From Macrocystis pyrifera (lineage: Eukaryota > Sar > Phaeophyceae > Laminariales > Laminariaceae), in contig JASSKH010000027.1 of NCBI GenBank assembly GCA_031763025.1, positions 7,500,241 to 7,564,240 on the forward strand: a DNA stretch of 64,000 bases, given 5' to 3'. Below the pieces are notes generated by a model. It had not been told where the DNA came from. It saw only the letters and a program-made list of their open reading frames with translations, and made no database searches. The position numbers and the translations under genes were made by a program. Shown here piece after piece: positions 34,941 to 46,530 of the stretch; within the stretch, counting starts at the first letter, position 1, and each line of letters begins with the position of its first letter.

Positions 34941-37900
34941 CTGGCCGAGCTCCTCCACTTGTTCGATCATGTCAGTGATGGCCCTTTGAATCAAATGCGG
35001 CTGAACTTTGTCCTTGTCTGGGGGCCGTTCCTGCAGGGCGGGGGGGTGATAGCGCGCCGCTTGTCACTTATGAGTAGGAAGCTTTGATCGGCAAAAAGCC
35101 TTTCGACGAGCGGATGAGGACTCTGCTGCGTTCGTACAATGCAACTAGAAAATACCAAGAATAGGAAGATTCGTATTGCTTGTCTCACCAAAAATATGTC
35201 TTGATTCGGCAATTGTAATCGCTCTTGAAGCATGGACTTTCTCACGCCATCGCAGTCCGTACGAAGCAGCACGCGCAGAAGCTTCACCTCCGGATTCAAC
35301 TGCAGCGAGAGTAGTCGGCGAACACGCGAAAAGGTGGTGACGGACACACAAGAAGATGCTGTCGAAGGTTTCACTATTAATACCGGTACGTTGGACAATT
35401 AACAGGCACGAGTATTCAAGTACAGTACGAATGCGTTTTATTTCTACGCACGCACCCTTTCGTCTTGGAGGGCCATGATGAAAGTCGTCAGATGTGTCAA
35501 AAGCATGACGGCGTGGTCAGCTCCTTCAGCCTCCTTCGCCTAATAACCGGGAACGTCGCGTACAGAGCATGACGGAGCGATGGTGAAAAAGTGCATCATC
35601 GCCACAGACGGTAGGCTCATTCCCCAAACAGTTCGGTGCTCGGTGTACGACGAAGTTTGCGCCACATTGCCCATTCCAGCGTAAAATTCCGTTATAAGCT
35701 CACCCGTTGCAAGTTCATGCTGATCATGACCATGAAGGCCATGTCCACCTTCCCTTCCCGAAAATACGTGCGGATGGTGGCTTCCATTTTCTTGATGTCT
35801 GGGGCCTGCTCAACGACAACAGTTTTGAAACGTTTAGTATTTTGGGGTGTTCAATGCGTAGCTTCTCCTGTAATGTACTGCTGTACAGTAGTAGCTCCCC
35901 TAGAAATAGAAAATGTACGATGTTGATCATGCACCCCTGCACTGAATTGACAGCGTGCAGACTTTCATTTGAGAACAGACCGAGCAACTTCCCATGCATG
36001 GAAACGTGTTGAAATATATTACTCGTAGGTACCTGGTAAAAATCTACTACGGTACCTGGTGGTACGATAGGTTGCAAATCAGATGGGGATTAAAAACATA
36101 CGTATGTACGCAAAACTTGACAGGTTTCCCCACCCCTCACACTTTGGGTTATAGTTTTACATTGAGCAGCAGTACAGCAGTAGTATTCATGCGCAGAATC
36201 TTACAATCCATGTTGACTCTTCTTCCAGCGGAGCCACATACGTATGTACGCAAAACTTGACAGGTTTCCCCACCCGTCACACTTTGGGTTATAGTTTTAC
36301 ATTGAGCAGCAGTACAGCAGTAGTATCCATGCGCAGAATCTTACAATCCATGTTGACTCTGCTTCCAGCGGAGCCACCAACCTATGTATGTATACTGCTG
36401 TACATCCTTTCGAGGTAAGTACAGGCTGGTTCAATCAAGCATACAACCCCAGATTGTGTCAGTCACGAATGCCGCCTGCAACACGTGAATACTTGGACGT
36501 CACCTGGTATTTGGTATCATACTGACTATAATGATGAGCGGAAGAGGGTGACAGCCCGTGGTTTTGTTGAGGGCCAATGGCTGGCGCTAGCGGCGAAACT
36601 ATGTCCCGACCAACCACAGGCGCTTCAAAAGGTCAAAGTCAGGCGTTTCTGTAAAAGAAAAAACGATGCAGGTATACCAGGTATAATATTATTATCATTA
36701 TGTCTGTAAACAAATTCGCGCAATTTTCCGAGGAAGTGAATGCTTGGGACCTTTATCAACCCATATTCAACGCAAAAAGTTGATCCTATGCTGAAACCAA
36801 GTACGAGGCAACGCCTATTGTGTGCACGTTTACTGCGCAAAAGTCCCAATGTCCAGGCCGTGCTCGGGAGATAACAAGTAGCCCTGATATTTGGCACGTG
36901 TTGCATGACCCTGGCAAAAACCTTTGACGAGTGTTTTAGCTTCGTTTTGTTTTCGCCAGAAAATTAGGATGTCCCAAGACTACAATATTCCAAAAACAGG
37001 GAAACAAAAAACATCGGTCGACGGCTTGGCAGGGTCTACTCGGTCGACGGCTTGGCATGGTCTACTCGGTCGACGGCTTGGCAGGGTCTACTTGGTATCT
37101 CCCAAACATTTTATTTTCGCCAAAAAAATGGATGCCTCAAGACAAAAATATTCCAAAAAACAGGGACACAAGAAAAAATCGGTCGACCGCTTGGCAGGGG
37201 CTCATAGAACACGTGCCAAATTCCAGGGTCTAAATAAGGCCGTTTCCTATGCGATTCGATTTTTGAGCTTCAGATTTTGACCCGATGGCATTTTCAGATG
37301 TGAACTCAGCAAATCGAAAGAGTCTACCCATGAGGAAAAATCAGATTTATTGTGCGTGTAGAGATTCCAGCAAACGCCGAGACCAACTGCTGTTATTGTG
37401 GTTTGGCGCCGCGAAGAGACTCGCTGGGTGCGCTGCCCTGCGCGTAGGACCCAAGCGTCCAAGCCCACGCTGACTGCCTATGGTCTGGCAGCGAAGAGAC
37501 GTGGCTAATGCGATAGAGTCAAGCTGTCTTGGTATTTTGTCTTTCATTTTGTGATCGACTGCTCCTGCTGCTAGTGTAGACTACGAGTACGTATCCACGG
37601 AGAGGCGCGTGCCGAGTGCGCTCTTGGTCTCTAGGCCCGAGCCCGCGCCAGCCGACTCTTGTCTGGCCACGGAGGGACGCGCCCTCCGCGCGGCGAAGCA
37701 ACGTCGCTATACAGCAGCTGTATCACCATTCAACTCAATGATCGTTCTGCTGCTGTTTGCTATCGTGGATAACATCTTGAATTTAAAGAGCATGCAATTT
37801 TCCGATTTGAAAATCTGATGACCCAGGGCGCCAAAGTCCGACGACTTGGGTCATCGGATTCTCAGATCGAAAAATATCCGTCGGATTTTGCATATTTGGA

Positions 37901-40900
37901 CTGCATAAGCAGGGTCATTCATTTTTTAGATCGAAAAATACAAATCTGAAGCTCGAAATCGAACCGCATAGGAAACGAAGGCCGTTTTCTATACGGTTTG
38001 ATTTTTGAGCTTCAGATTTTGACCCGATCGCATTTTCAGACGTGAACTTAGCAAATCGAAACAGTGTTGCTATTCGGACAATCAGATTCACTGTGTATGC
38101 AGAGATTCGAGCAAACGCCGAGACCAACTGCTGTTGTGGTGGTCTGGCGCCGCGAAGACGCGCTCGGTATGCTGCACTGCGCGTAGGACCCAAGCGTCTG
38201 AGCCAAGGCTGACTGCCTCTGGCCTGGCGGCGAAGAGACGTGGCGAGTGCGCTAGAGTCGACCTGTCTTGTTTTTTTGTGTTTCACGATGTGACTGATTG
38301 CTGCTGCTGCCGTACAGCAGTATAGCCTACGAGTACGTATCCACGGAGAGGTGCGCGCCGAGTGTGCTTCTCTTGGTCTCTACGCCCAAGCCCGCGCCAG
38401 CCGACTGTAGTCTGGCCACGGAGAGACGCGCCGACCCCGCGTCGGGCGCGAAGCAACGTCGATATACAGCTGTGTCACCATCCAACTAATCAATCGTTCT
38501 GCTGCTGTTTGCTGTCGAGGATAACATCTTGAATTACGAGAGGACGCCATTTTTTCATTTGAAAATCTGATGACCCAAAATCCGACGACTTGGGTCATGG
38601 GCTTCTCAAATTATAAAAAAATCCGGTCAGACTGTGCATATTCGGACCCCACAAGCAGGGTCATTCATTTTTCAGATCGAAAAATACAAATCTGAAGCTC
38701 GAAATCGAACCGCATAGGAAACAGCCTGAAGGGTCTACCTCCAAAAAACACAGCGTGGAACATTGAATTATGAAGGAATTTGGTGCGACAGGCTTGAACC
38801 AGGTCGTAGTTGTACGCGCGACCGACGTTTCACGCAGCTTGCAAAGCTGAGTAACAGGTATGTGCTCGTATCACCAATTTTCGTTGCAGTAGGTCACAGC
38901 AAACATACATACTGAAGTACCGGTACGATATTTGCAACTAAACGTGAGGCGTGCGTATAAGGTTTGCGAAAAAATGTATGGTGTAGTAACCGGAAAAGCT
39001 TCTGTCGGTCTGAAAGGCCTATCTTTATTTCATTGTCTATATATGTACTTCTGTACTCTTCGTTGGAGTACGAGGCCCGCTTCTCCTAGATTGTACCGCC
39101 TCGTTGCACACAATTTCAAGATCACCAGACCAGAGGTCCTCCACACCACAACCACACAAGAGAGAACCTGCCCGGGGCTCCGCTATGAGACTACGTTCCG
39201 TCAAGACCTGAGGCACCAACCCACCTCGGTGTATTCCCCACCTCACAACCACACAAGAGATGACCTGCCCGGGGCTCCGCCCCACAACTTGCGTCTTCAT
39301 AAGTTTGTTCGTCCTATGTGAAGCAGCAATACAATTTCGGGTACAAGGAAGACACATCACGACTCCTCACCAATTACGGCATAGCTCCAATACTAAATAA
39401 ACCTCAGATTATGTCCCAACCAAGGTACAGCGTGTTCGTTATGGTCTTTAGGTGTTGGGGCCCTTGGATCTGCATGGGAGCCATTGAGGTGTTTGTGCCA
39501 CGAAACGAAAATGCTCAGGGCCAAGAACTTTGGTCGTTCCGGAGCCCCTGTGTGGTATCTACACTCTGCTGTGGCCGCGTAGGACGGTACGGGCGGTCGA
39601 ACTAGAGGCCCCGGTACGTTCGCCTACCATCAATAGTGCTCGGCGTTGTCGACGAAAATCTGAGTTGAAACAGTATCAGCACCCAGACAAACTTCAAGTT
39701 TTCAAATTTGTCCATGGGTAGCAGAGGTATGGGAAGTTGTTTTTCAGTAAGAGGCACTTCTCGTGATGGAAAGGCGTCGGATCAGTCCAGCGTCTGGCAC
39801 AAATATTGCCCATGACCTACGCTCTCCAATACTGCCGTAAGGGAGATGATTTGAGCGTTTGAAGTGAAATAAACTTGTTTTCGGTACGAGGGAGTCGTGG
39901 AAGGTCGAAATTACATCAGAAAAAGTATTGCAATTAAAACTAAAGGAAAAAAAAAAAAAAACGGATTTGATATTTCTAAAGACTACAGTGCTCTCATACT
40001 TTTTGCCCGAAGGGGCACCTTGACGTAGCAAAAAATATCCTGACTTGTTGAGGCCGTCCGCACATTCGTTTCAGATGATCCAAAACGCGCAGAGAAGGCG
40101 CGCTCGGGTCGGAAGCCAACTCTTTCACAGTCGGATTGCAAGGATCGAAAGGGTCGATCTCCGATCCACTGCTAGGGTATTTGTTTGAAGGGATGTGTCT
40201 AAATACCTTTCTGACCGTTACATGGATCGACTTTTTACCTTCAGTGGTATTTCTGGGGGCGTTTGATACAATGAGTAGAGCAGGTAAAAGTCAGTTGAAA
40301 ACTGCTTCGTGTCCTGTTCACGGGGTCTTAGAAGGTCTGCACTTTACAGCTGCTGTGCTCTAGCACACATGTTTTTGGGGCGCCTTTTCCGCGACCAAAG
40401 CGTTCGTTTCGCGCGCGGGCGCGCGGGGGGTCCTCGTCCGATTCATCGTGGTTGTGGCGTTGGACTTCGTCGAGATTCGTGGAGAGTCGCAAAAGCGAGC
40501 ACCGCCGACGGTATGTACTGCTGGCGGGCGGATGAAAGGATGTGTCACGCGGACTCGCTATGAATAGCAGCAGCAGTAGCAGTCAAGCCAGCATCGGAGC
40601 TGTAGCACGTAGGCTGTTTGCTGTGTGGTGTGATCGTGAGTTTCATGGGGTGGTGCGAGATGCGGTGGGCGTCTAAAACGAGTTGTTCGACGGGATGTGC
40701 GGATCAGATTGCTTGACCGAAATTACTTTTTCAACGGCATGCGCGGATGGGATTGATCGATCGAGAAGGCTCTTTTTCGATTGCAAAACAAAGCCCGAAT
40801 ACCGAATTAGTATCGGATCGGAAATCGCGCTTTTCGATCCATCGATCCGACAGCATAAGAATTGGCCTTAGCCTGTTTTTTTTTAGGGTTAATATCAAGG

Positions 40901-42612
40901 GTATGTTGGGTGCTTTATCTGGTATGTTTGGGGGGGTAAGACTGGTAAAGCGACCTTATATACTGTACTGGAGCATCAGGTATATCGTAGCACCCACCAG
41001 GTCGAGGACGAGCCGTAGGTTTGCGTCAGCTGATCCAAGTCTCCTTTGCATCGCCATGTTGATCTCCTCTTCCACATGCTTCAGCGCCATCCCCTAACAT
41101 TTTGGGAAGTACAACGAGTACAAACATATGTTATTGCCGTCTGCAGAAGCAAACGCCTTGCAGCTGACGGAACCTAAACTGAGCACTGTTAATAGGGTAC
41201 GTGGCACTATAAATACGAGCGTAGACAATTAATATTATAAATAGTAGGGTGTCTGCGCAATTTTTTTCTACCAGTATACTCGTATTACGAAGTTTAGTTA
41301 ATCTATTCCCCCGTTACCACCGACTCAAAAAGCCTAGTCCGAAGATACGCATTTTTGGATAGCACATTATACTACAGTAGAGCCAGATTTGAGTGACATG
41401 ACATTCGACCGCTGCACTTTGTTCGCCGAAAACTCTCCGGACGCTTTGGATTGGCCAAGCTTGCCCCGAGAGTGGCCTCGGGCCATGTCTGCTACCGGCG
41501 GCGTTTCGCGAGAAGAATCAATCGCTGCCGCTGCTGCTGCATGCCTCTGCTGCAGCTGCTGCTGCACGTCACGGACTACTACTACTATTAACACTACTGC
41601 ATGTAGTCTACTGCTTGCTGTAGTGCTGTTGCTGCAAGCGCAGCTGCAAGCGAGCGCTGCTGCACAAGCAAGCTCTGCTGCAAGCAAGAGAGCCGCCTCA
41701 AGCAAGCGCTGCTGCTGCTGCTGCTGCTGCTGCTGCAAGCGCGTGTACCCTTGCCACGCTCCTGATCTTCGCCGCTACGACCCCTTTTCGGGCAGAGAGG
41801 ACATTGTCAACGAAGAAGGAGGGCGATCTTCTCGTTGTGGCGGCGTTGCTTGCACAGCGAATGTCGAGGAGCACAAGATAGATCGCACTTCTGCCTGTTG
41901 GTGCTTGCTGCTGCTGCTGCTGCTGCTGCTGGCGCCGGCTGGAGGTACGCGTAGGCACTGCCGCTTGCACGACTTCCGTTCCTTCTGTTGCGTTAGGTCC
42001 TGCAAAAGTGCTGCTGCAAGTGTTTTTTTGTTTCAAACATGAGAAACCAATATTTATTAATAGCTTTTTTTCTATTTTTCGTCTCCGAATATGAACGCCG
42101 GAAGGTTTCGACTATGATTGCCTTTCCGACGGAAATTCTCGACAAACAATAATGTTATGCGCAGACACTCACGCTCAATAGTAACTCTTGCAATCGAACG
42201 TTGTCGAGTGGATTATCGTCCGATCTGGAGCCACATGAACACACGAGCAAACGGGAAGGGGTCAAAACTTCAACTGGTCTCTGATTGACCGAAGGCACTA
42301 CCTGGTACCGAATAGTGAATGACCTATCCTCTTCGTATCTAATGATAGCACTGCGAACTTTACGTAGCTAACCGAAATGCTCTAAAAGACGTCCATTCGC
42401 ACCTCGGAGGATTGCGCCCCTGCGCTCTCGATTCTCCGGCGGAGATGCGTCAACAACGCATGATCGCACAGATCCAGATACTCTTCCACCGTAGCTGTTA
42501 CGTTCCCGTTGATCGGTGACGTGAACTGCTCTATCAGGGTATCGAAAACAGAGGGCTCCTCGTCGCTGGACGTCCCGACTGAGGATTCCACAGCATTGTG
42601 TTCTGTGGACAT
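34941..42612 (-). CDS. Conserved-looking helical protein of unknown function, seven exons
   Basis: Minus-strand exons in coding order: 42612-42403, 41093-40998, 40158-40045, 35805-35704, 35539-35456, 35299-35189 and 35030-34941. All are phase 0 to phase 0, and together they encode 269 residues without a stop. Segments include DEEPSVFDTLIEQFTSPING, EEYLDLCDHALLTHLRRRIE, MALKHVEEEINMAMQRRLG, MEATIRTYFREGKVDMAFMV, ADHAVMLLTHLTTFIMALQ, LNPEVKLLRVLLRTDCDGVR and LIQRAITDMIEQVEELGQ. The composition is amphipathic helix. Translation may start upstream: the frame is open to 42936 with an Arg-rich, acid-poor leader ending near LRMS, which could be an organelle-targeting peptide. The acceptor of exon 3 is uncertain (alternatives at 40171 and 40168 would need phase 2). 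The end lies below 34941 and was not found. I do not recognise the family. Confidence 0.6.
36096..36375. repeat. 140 bp tandem duplication
   Basis: Two head-to-tail copies (36096-36235 and 36236-36375) begin ACATACGTATGTACGC and end with CAGCGGAGCCAC. They differ at only a few bases, so the duplication is recent. They lie in the long third intron of the minus-strand gene. Confidence 0.95.
37015..37093. repeat. Tandem repeat, 26 bp period, three copies
   Basis: Units start at 37015, 37041 and 37067 with CGGTCGACGGCTTGGCA followed by GGGTCTACT or a one-base variant. A diverged partial unit recurs near 37181. Confidence 0.9.
37236..37976. mobile_element. Inverted-repeat DNA element (~740 bp), copy 1 of a tandem pair
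   Basis: The left end AAGGCCGTTTCCTATGCG mirrors the right end CGCATAGGAAAC; pairing continues inward over ~36 bp through GAGCTTCAGATTT and AAATCTGAAGCTC. The interior has GATGACCCA/TGGGTCATC inverted motifs but no credible transposase. It is a non-autonomous element of unassigned superfamily. Confidence 0.75.
37977..38727. mobile_element. Inverted-repeat DNA element (~750 bp), copy 2, directly adjoining copy 1
   Basis: Same orientation and internal order as copy 1: terminal repeat, CAAACGCCGAGACCAACTGC, a CTACGAGTACGTATCCACGG block, GATGACCCA motifs, terminal repeat. It abuts copy 1 with no clear spacer. Divergence between copies is scattered substitutions and small indels, so they are not a very recent duplicate. 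Confidence 0.75.
39147..39280. repeat. Short direct repeat, 97 bp period
   Basis: A 37 bp block, CACAACCACACAAGAGA followed by an ACCTGCCCGGGGCTCCGC core, occurs at 39147-39183 and 39244-39280 with only two or three differences. It lies in an intron of the minus-strand gene. Confidence 0.8.
41524..41933. repeat. CTG/CAG trinucleotide tracts in intron 1 of the minus-strand gene
   Basis: Three tracts stand out: ~41524-41575 (interrupted GCTGCTGCTGC), 41708-41736 (about 10 pure CTG) and 41910-41933 (about 8 CTG). Between them are CTGCAAGCAAGCGC-like units. Open frames on both strands here encode runs of Cys, Leu, Gln or Ala and are repeat artefacts. On the strand of the host gene the tracts read as CAG. 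Confidence 0.8.
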
Positions 42613-43766
42613 GCGCAAAAGCGATGAGGCAGGCAGAGTCCCTCCCAAAGCAACATGAAAGGACCGAGGTGACCACTGCTGTTGTGTTCGTACGAAAGGG
42701 AGCCAGCCTACGACACAGCAGGTGTTTTCCTTGGATGGTGTATGGAATCCATTGGCCCGGGGAGCTTGGCTAAAAGTCGAGAAGGCTTCGGCATGCCACC
42801 TCGTGAGTAGCCACCCACCCGAGGCAGCGAGAGATCTCCGCTTGAGCAGCATTTGGTCGCCTGCTCTTCTTGTTGCCTTCAAATATCCGTTCTCAGGTTG
42901 GCGTTGGGTTTCAGTCTTGCAGTTTCGCGTTATCATACAGGGGCTGCGTCAGTAAAAAACTCATGTGAGGGGTGCAGTGAGGAGGGGTGGACAGACCTTG
43001 ATAGTAGATCTTTACGTGAACCCCCCCCCCATGAAACAGGAAAATTCACTATCGACACCCACCCACGAGACGGAATCGCTTCGAGCTCAACTCAACGACC
43101 AAACACCTGCTCCGCAACCCGGTAGAGGGGGATCCCTCCCGGGGACGGCGGGTTGTCTACGCGCTTTTCTTCTGATGGGGATATGATATCATACATGGCT
43201 GATGATTCAGGATTTGCTCAGGCCGTGCAACTGGAGCCGATGCTCCCCGATCTATATCTGCTGCCCATCATGGGTAAAATTAACTTTAACATTTACAACT
43301 CTAATTCCAATTTTCCAGCAATAACTATACCGGTGCCTGGCACGGCGAGATCGGGGGCCGAAACGCCCCGCTCGTGATTCCCCCACACCAATCCGAGTGA
43401 TGAGGAAATCGACCTATAACGCCAAAAACGCCAACAAATAAATACCTGAACAATGTACATGGGTTTTTTGCGTTTGTGTCTGACGACGCCCGTTCATTGA
43501 AGCGAGCCGAAAAGTCCTTGGCATTGATCGCTGTGCATTGATCGCTGTGGGGAGTGGAAGACATTGTTTGTGATTATGCTGTATGGTGTGAGCAGGACGT
43601 CCGTGCGTACACAGATTAAAATTGCAATGGGCGAACGAGAAGCCAATGCAAAATGCCATCACCGGGCTTGCATCTGGGCATCGTCCATACTACTGTAAGT
43701 CTTCGTGTTTTTTCTATTTTCTTTTTTCTTGTTCCTTTTTTGATCTCGGATACACACTTATGTATG

Positions 43767-44333
43767 TTTCTGTTGTGACATCGCGTCGTACGTTAATTCG
43801 TATATAGTTTGGGATCAATGAGGCCTCCTGCTGCGACCAGCCGGAGACTCTCACCCAGGGTTACTACTCCCGCGTTGGTTGTCTGGCAATCAACGCGGCA
43901 CCTCGTCGCAGAGAGTAGGTACCCCCCGGTAAAATAAACACTAACAAAACTGATGTTGTCGACGGTACACCTCGCTACCAACGATGGGCGGGCGGGATGG
44001 TCTGTTTTTTCCTATTACGGGGGTCCATAGTTAACAGGACCTATGGTGTACATAAAAACCTATATATTTTCCATTTTTACTAACAAAATTTGGTCCCGTT
44101 AACTATGGACCCCCGTAATGGCCTCTTTCTACTTTGTCGTGCTGTTGTAGAGCTGCGATATCGCTCACGGAGTGATACTCAATCACTGTCTCCCCATACA
44201 ACAAGGAGGCTCTCCCGAAAAGGGATCCACCCCGCTGGCGTCCCCTCTTTTCTGGTCGAGATTTCTGTTGTAACATCGTGTCGTACGTTAATTCGTATAT
44301 AGTTTGGGATCAATGAGGCCTCTCTCTGCTGCG
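43767..44333. repeat. Duplicated ~65 bp segment flanking the second MITE
   Basis: Copies at ~43767-43830 and ~44262-44333 share TTTCTGTTGT.ACATCG, CGTACGTTAATTCGTATATA and TTTGGGATCAATGAGGCCTC. The spacer of about 430 bp contains the MITE at 44015-44118. Confidence 0.8.
44015..44118. mobile_element. MITE copy 2 (104 bp)
   Basis: A near-perfect palindrome: TTACGGGGGTCCATAGTTAA at the left pairs with the reverse complement at the right end (TTAACTATGGACCCCCGTAA). The central ACATAAAAACCTATATAT matches the copy at 24794-24895. The arms pair better here than in copy 1, so this is the younger or better preserved copy. Confidence 0.85.
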
Positions 44334-46146
44334 GCATGATATCACACCCATACTTGTTGACCCTTCTCTTATCTCAATGTCGTCGCTCGTTTGATGCGTA
44401 TCCTTTTTGCGGGTGCCTTATATTCCTTATTGTCCCCAAACTTGTAGCCTAGTTGATTTGGGGTTCTGCTACCGTTGGTTGTCCCGTGGGAACGTCGTGT
44501 ACGATTTTCCAGACCCGTCCGACGGTGATACGCGCTGAGGTATGCGATCGCGGTGTGATGCACCCGGAACGCGTTTACCAGGTTGTCGGCACGCAGTGTT
44601 GTAGCGTGTCTCCGTGGGGTTCTTTCGGAAGTAATATACGCTTATGCGTCGTGCTTGAGGGGCGACAAAGGCGGAGCGTTTATGTAGGTGGTCTCCCACA
44701 CTATATTTTCTCAGATACCGCAGCCCGCCCCCCCCACCGTAGTTACCATACGCTTTCGTCTAATGAAGCACGCATAACGGCTGCCACAGTCGGCATGTTT
44801 TCTACGTTTCGCTTGGTCCTCGCTCCCTCATCCCATTTGTTCCTCGACTTTCAGATTTGGGGAAAATAGGAACGAGAAACCTACTTCTCGGTGCCTCCGT
44901 GATAGGGTCACGAGCCATACGCTGGCAGATCCTACCACGCTTGATACGGCACGATGTACAATTATATTTGTCATAGCAAGCAATTACAGGCACCTGACAT
45001 ACGGTGCACCACTCACTCCCGTGGGTTGCGATGTACTTGAAGCTAACATAGGTTCGATGCGACTGTGACCAGAAGCACCCGCCGAGAGACATGGCGGACG
45101 TAAGGGCAATCAATTGCAACGACACTTCGGGTTGACGGTCTATGAATATCAGTAGTATGATATATATACATATATTTATATTCCGTACAGTTTCTACCAC
45201 GCGGGTACAGACGTGAAACAGTTGTCGATTATATGTGATATAGACTTGATCGGTCAAAATAAGTATCACGGATGCAAAATACACTGGTTCGTGCGCTCGC
45301 TGTTTTCTGTGCGTGTGTCAACGTGTTCGCGTATGCGCTCGAGGACTCGCGTGTATACGACATGTACTTCTTATTGTATATTGTTTTGCCACTATATACC
45401 TGTATGTATATTCTAACTGTGTACATGAAAGTGGGTTCCTTGTAGTGTTATTTGGTTGCAGATGATACGGAATGGTATATATACCCACTGCTCCTTATTA
45501 ACAGTACCGTTTCCCTTACGGACTGGTATGATACTGCCGTGCGCACTATTTCGTATATGTTTATTTTTCTCCCATTGACATGCATTTTTGTTACGGCCTG
45601 TTTTGTGATCACACACAGAATTTCAGGGACGACTGAGCTAATAATTAATTAATGTGAGAACATATATATATAGAGAGAGAGGACGCCATGTTGTTGGATG
45701 GATTGGTAAACGAGGAACGGACGAATTGTTGTTAGATAGGCTAGAGTTACTTACTTGAGCAGTAGTAGTAGTATCACAATATATGATACGTATGTATATC
45801 TCCTGCACGAGGCATGTGGCGCAGCTAGAATAGAAGGTCTCCGACATACGAGAAGACGTATCGAGATGTGACAGAAAAAGGGGGCATAATTATTGACGTG
45901 TACCCTGCCTGGTATGACGCGAAAAGGAATCCTCTGTAACGTAAGGGCCGTTTTTAACGACACTGTGAAACTTGCCAAATTGGCAAGCTTTTGGAAAATT
46001 GGATTTTCAAGTCTTGCTAAATTGGCAAGTCCAATTTTCCATAAACTTGCCAATGAAGGGCTTGGGGCATATCGAAAAAAAAGCGGCCAATCGCTGCCCC
46101 ACCGATTTTTGTCTTACCTGGCTGGAACGCCGCAGCCGACGGCTCC

Positions 46147-46530
46147 GGCCCCTTCCACGTGTACTGCGACCCCTGCATCGACGGTTTTGGGGCCGCGCTC
46201 GAGCAAGAACAACCGGACGCCTCGATCCGGCCCATCGCTTACATCAGCCGCGCTACCCTCGATTCCGAGAGGCACTGGACCCCGTCGGACCTGGAAGCTG
46301 GCAGCATTGTCTGGGCCATCAAACGACTCCGAAGTTACCAGTGGGGCATGAAGTTTCGCATATTTTCGGACCACAAAACACTTGAGAGCATCGGCAAGGT
46401 AGGGGACCACAACGTGCGAGTCCAGCGGTAGCTCGAGTTCCTCACCGCCTTCGTCTACACTCTCGAGTACCGCAAGGGCAGCGCCACAACGGAAATGCGT
46501 ATTTTCTTTCCCGCTTGCCGGAGCCCGCTA
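46147..46530 (+). pseudogene. Retrotransposon RNase H domain, broken
   Basis: Family-typical segments are FHVYCDPCIDGFGAAL, PIAYISRATLDSERHWTPSD, LEAGSIVWAIKRLRSYQWG and RIFSDHKTLESI. The acidic catalytic candidates (Asp in YCD, Glu in LDSERHW or LEAGS, Asp in FSDH) are present. An in-frame TAG near 46429 sits where the family has Trp before LEFL. Just after it the frame shifts by one base before the GNA.FLSRLPEP segment. Confidence 0.8.

Larger units (their letters stand above)
42613..45943. other. Gap between the minus-strand gene and the transposon cluster
   Basis: No gene could be supported. It holds the second MITE copy (44015-44118), a ~65 bp duplicated segment (43767-44333) and scattered short frames. 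One minus-strand frame near 44.95-45.11 kb is Cys-rich (CTVCQVPVIACYDKYNCTSC) but has no family match or clear gene structure. Confidence 0.5.

Noticed and set aside
36485..36709. 74-codon plus-strand frame containing GFVEGQWLALAAKLCPDQPQ
   Set aside because: It reads like protein but has no convincing acceptor and lies within a minus-strand intron. Left unassigned.
37236..38727. Possible transposase in the paired inverted-repeat elements
   Set aside because: Only short frames (about 60-120 codons) with no conserved motif. The elements appear non-autonomous.
41389..42042. 217-codon plus-strand frame with Ala, Cys and Leu runs
   Set aside because: It exists because CTG repeats are open in every frame. 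It lies in an intron of the minus-strand gene and shows no non-repeat domain.
44802..45284. 160-codon minus-strand frame with a Cys cluster (CTVCQVPVIACYDKYNCTSC)
   Set aside because: The Cys spacing fits no zinc-finger class I can name, the start is in an unlikely hydrophobic run, and no second exon was found.
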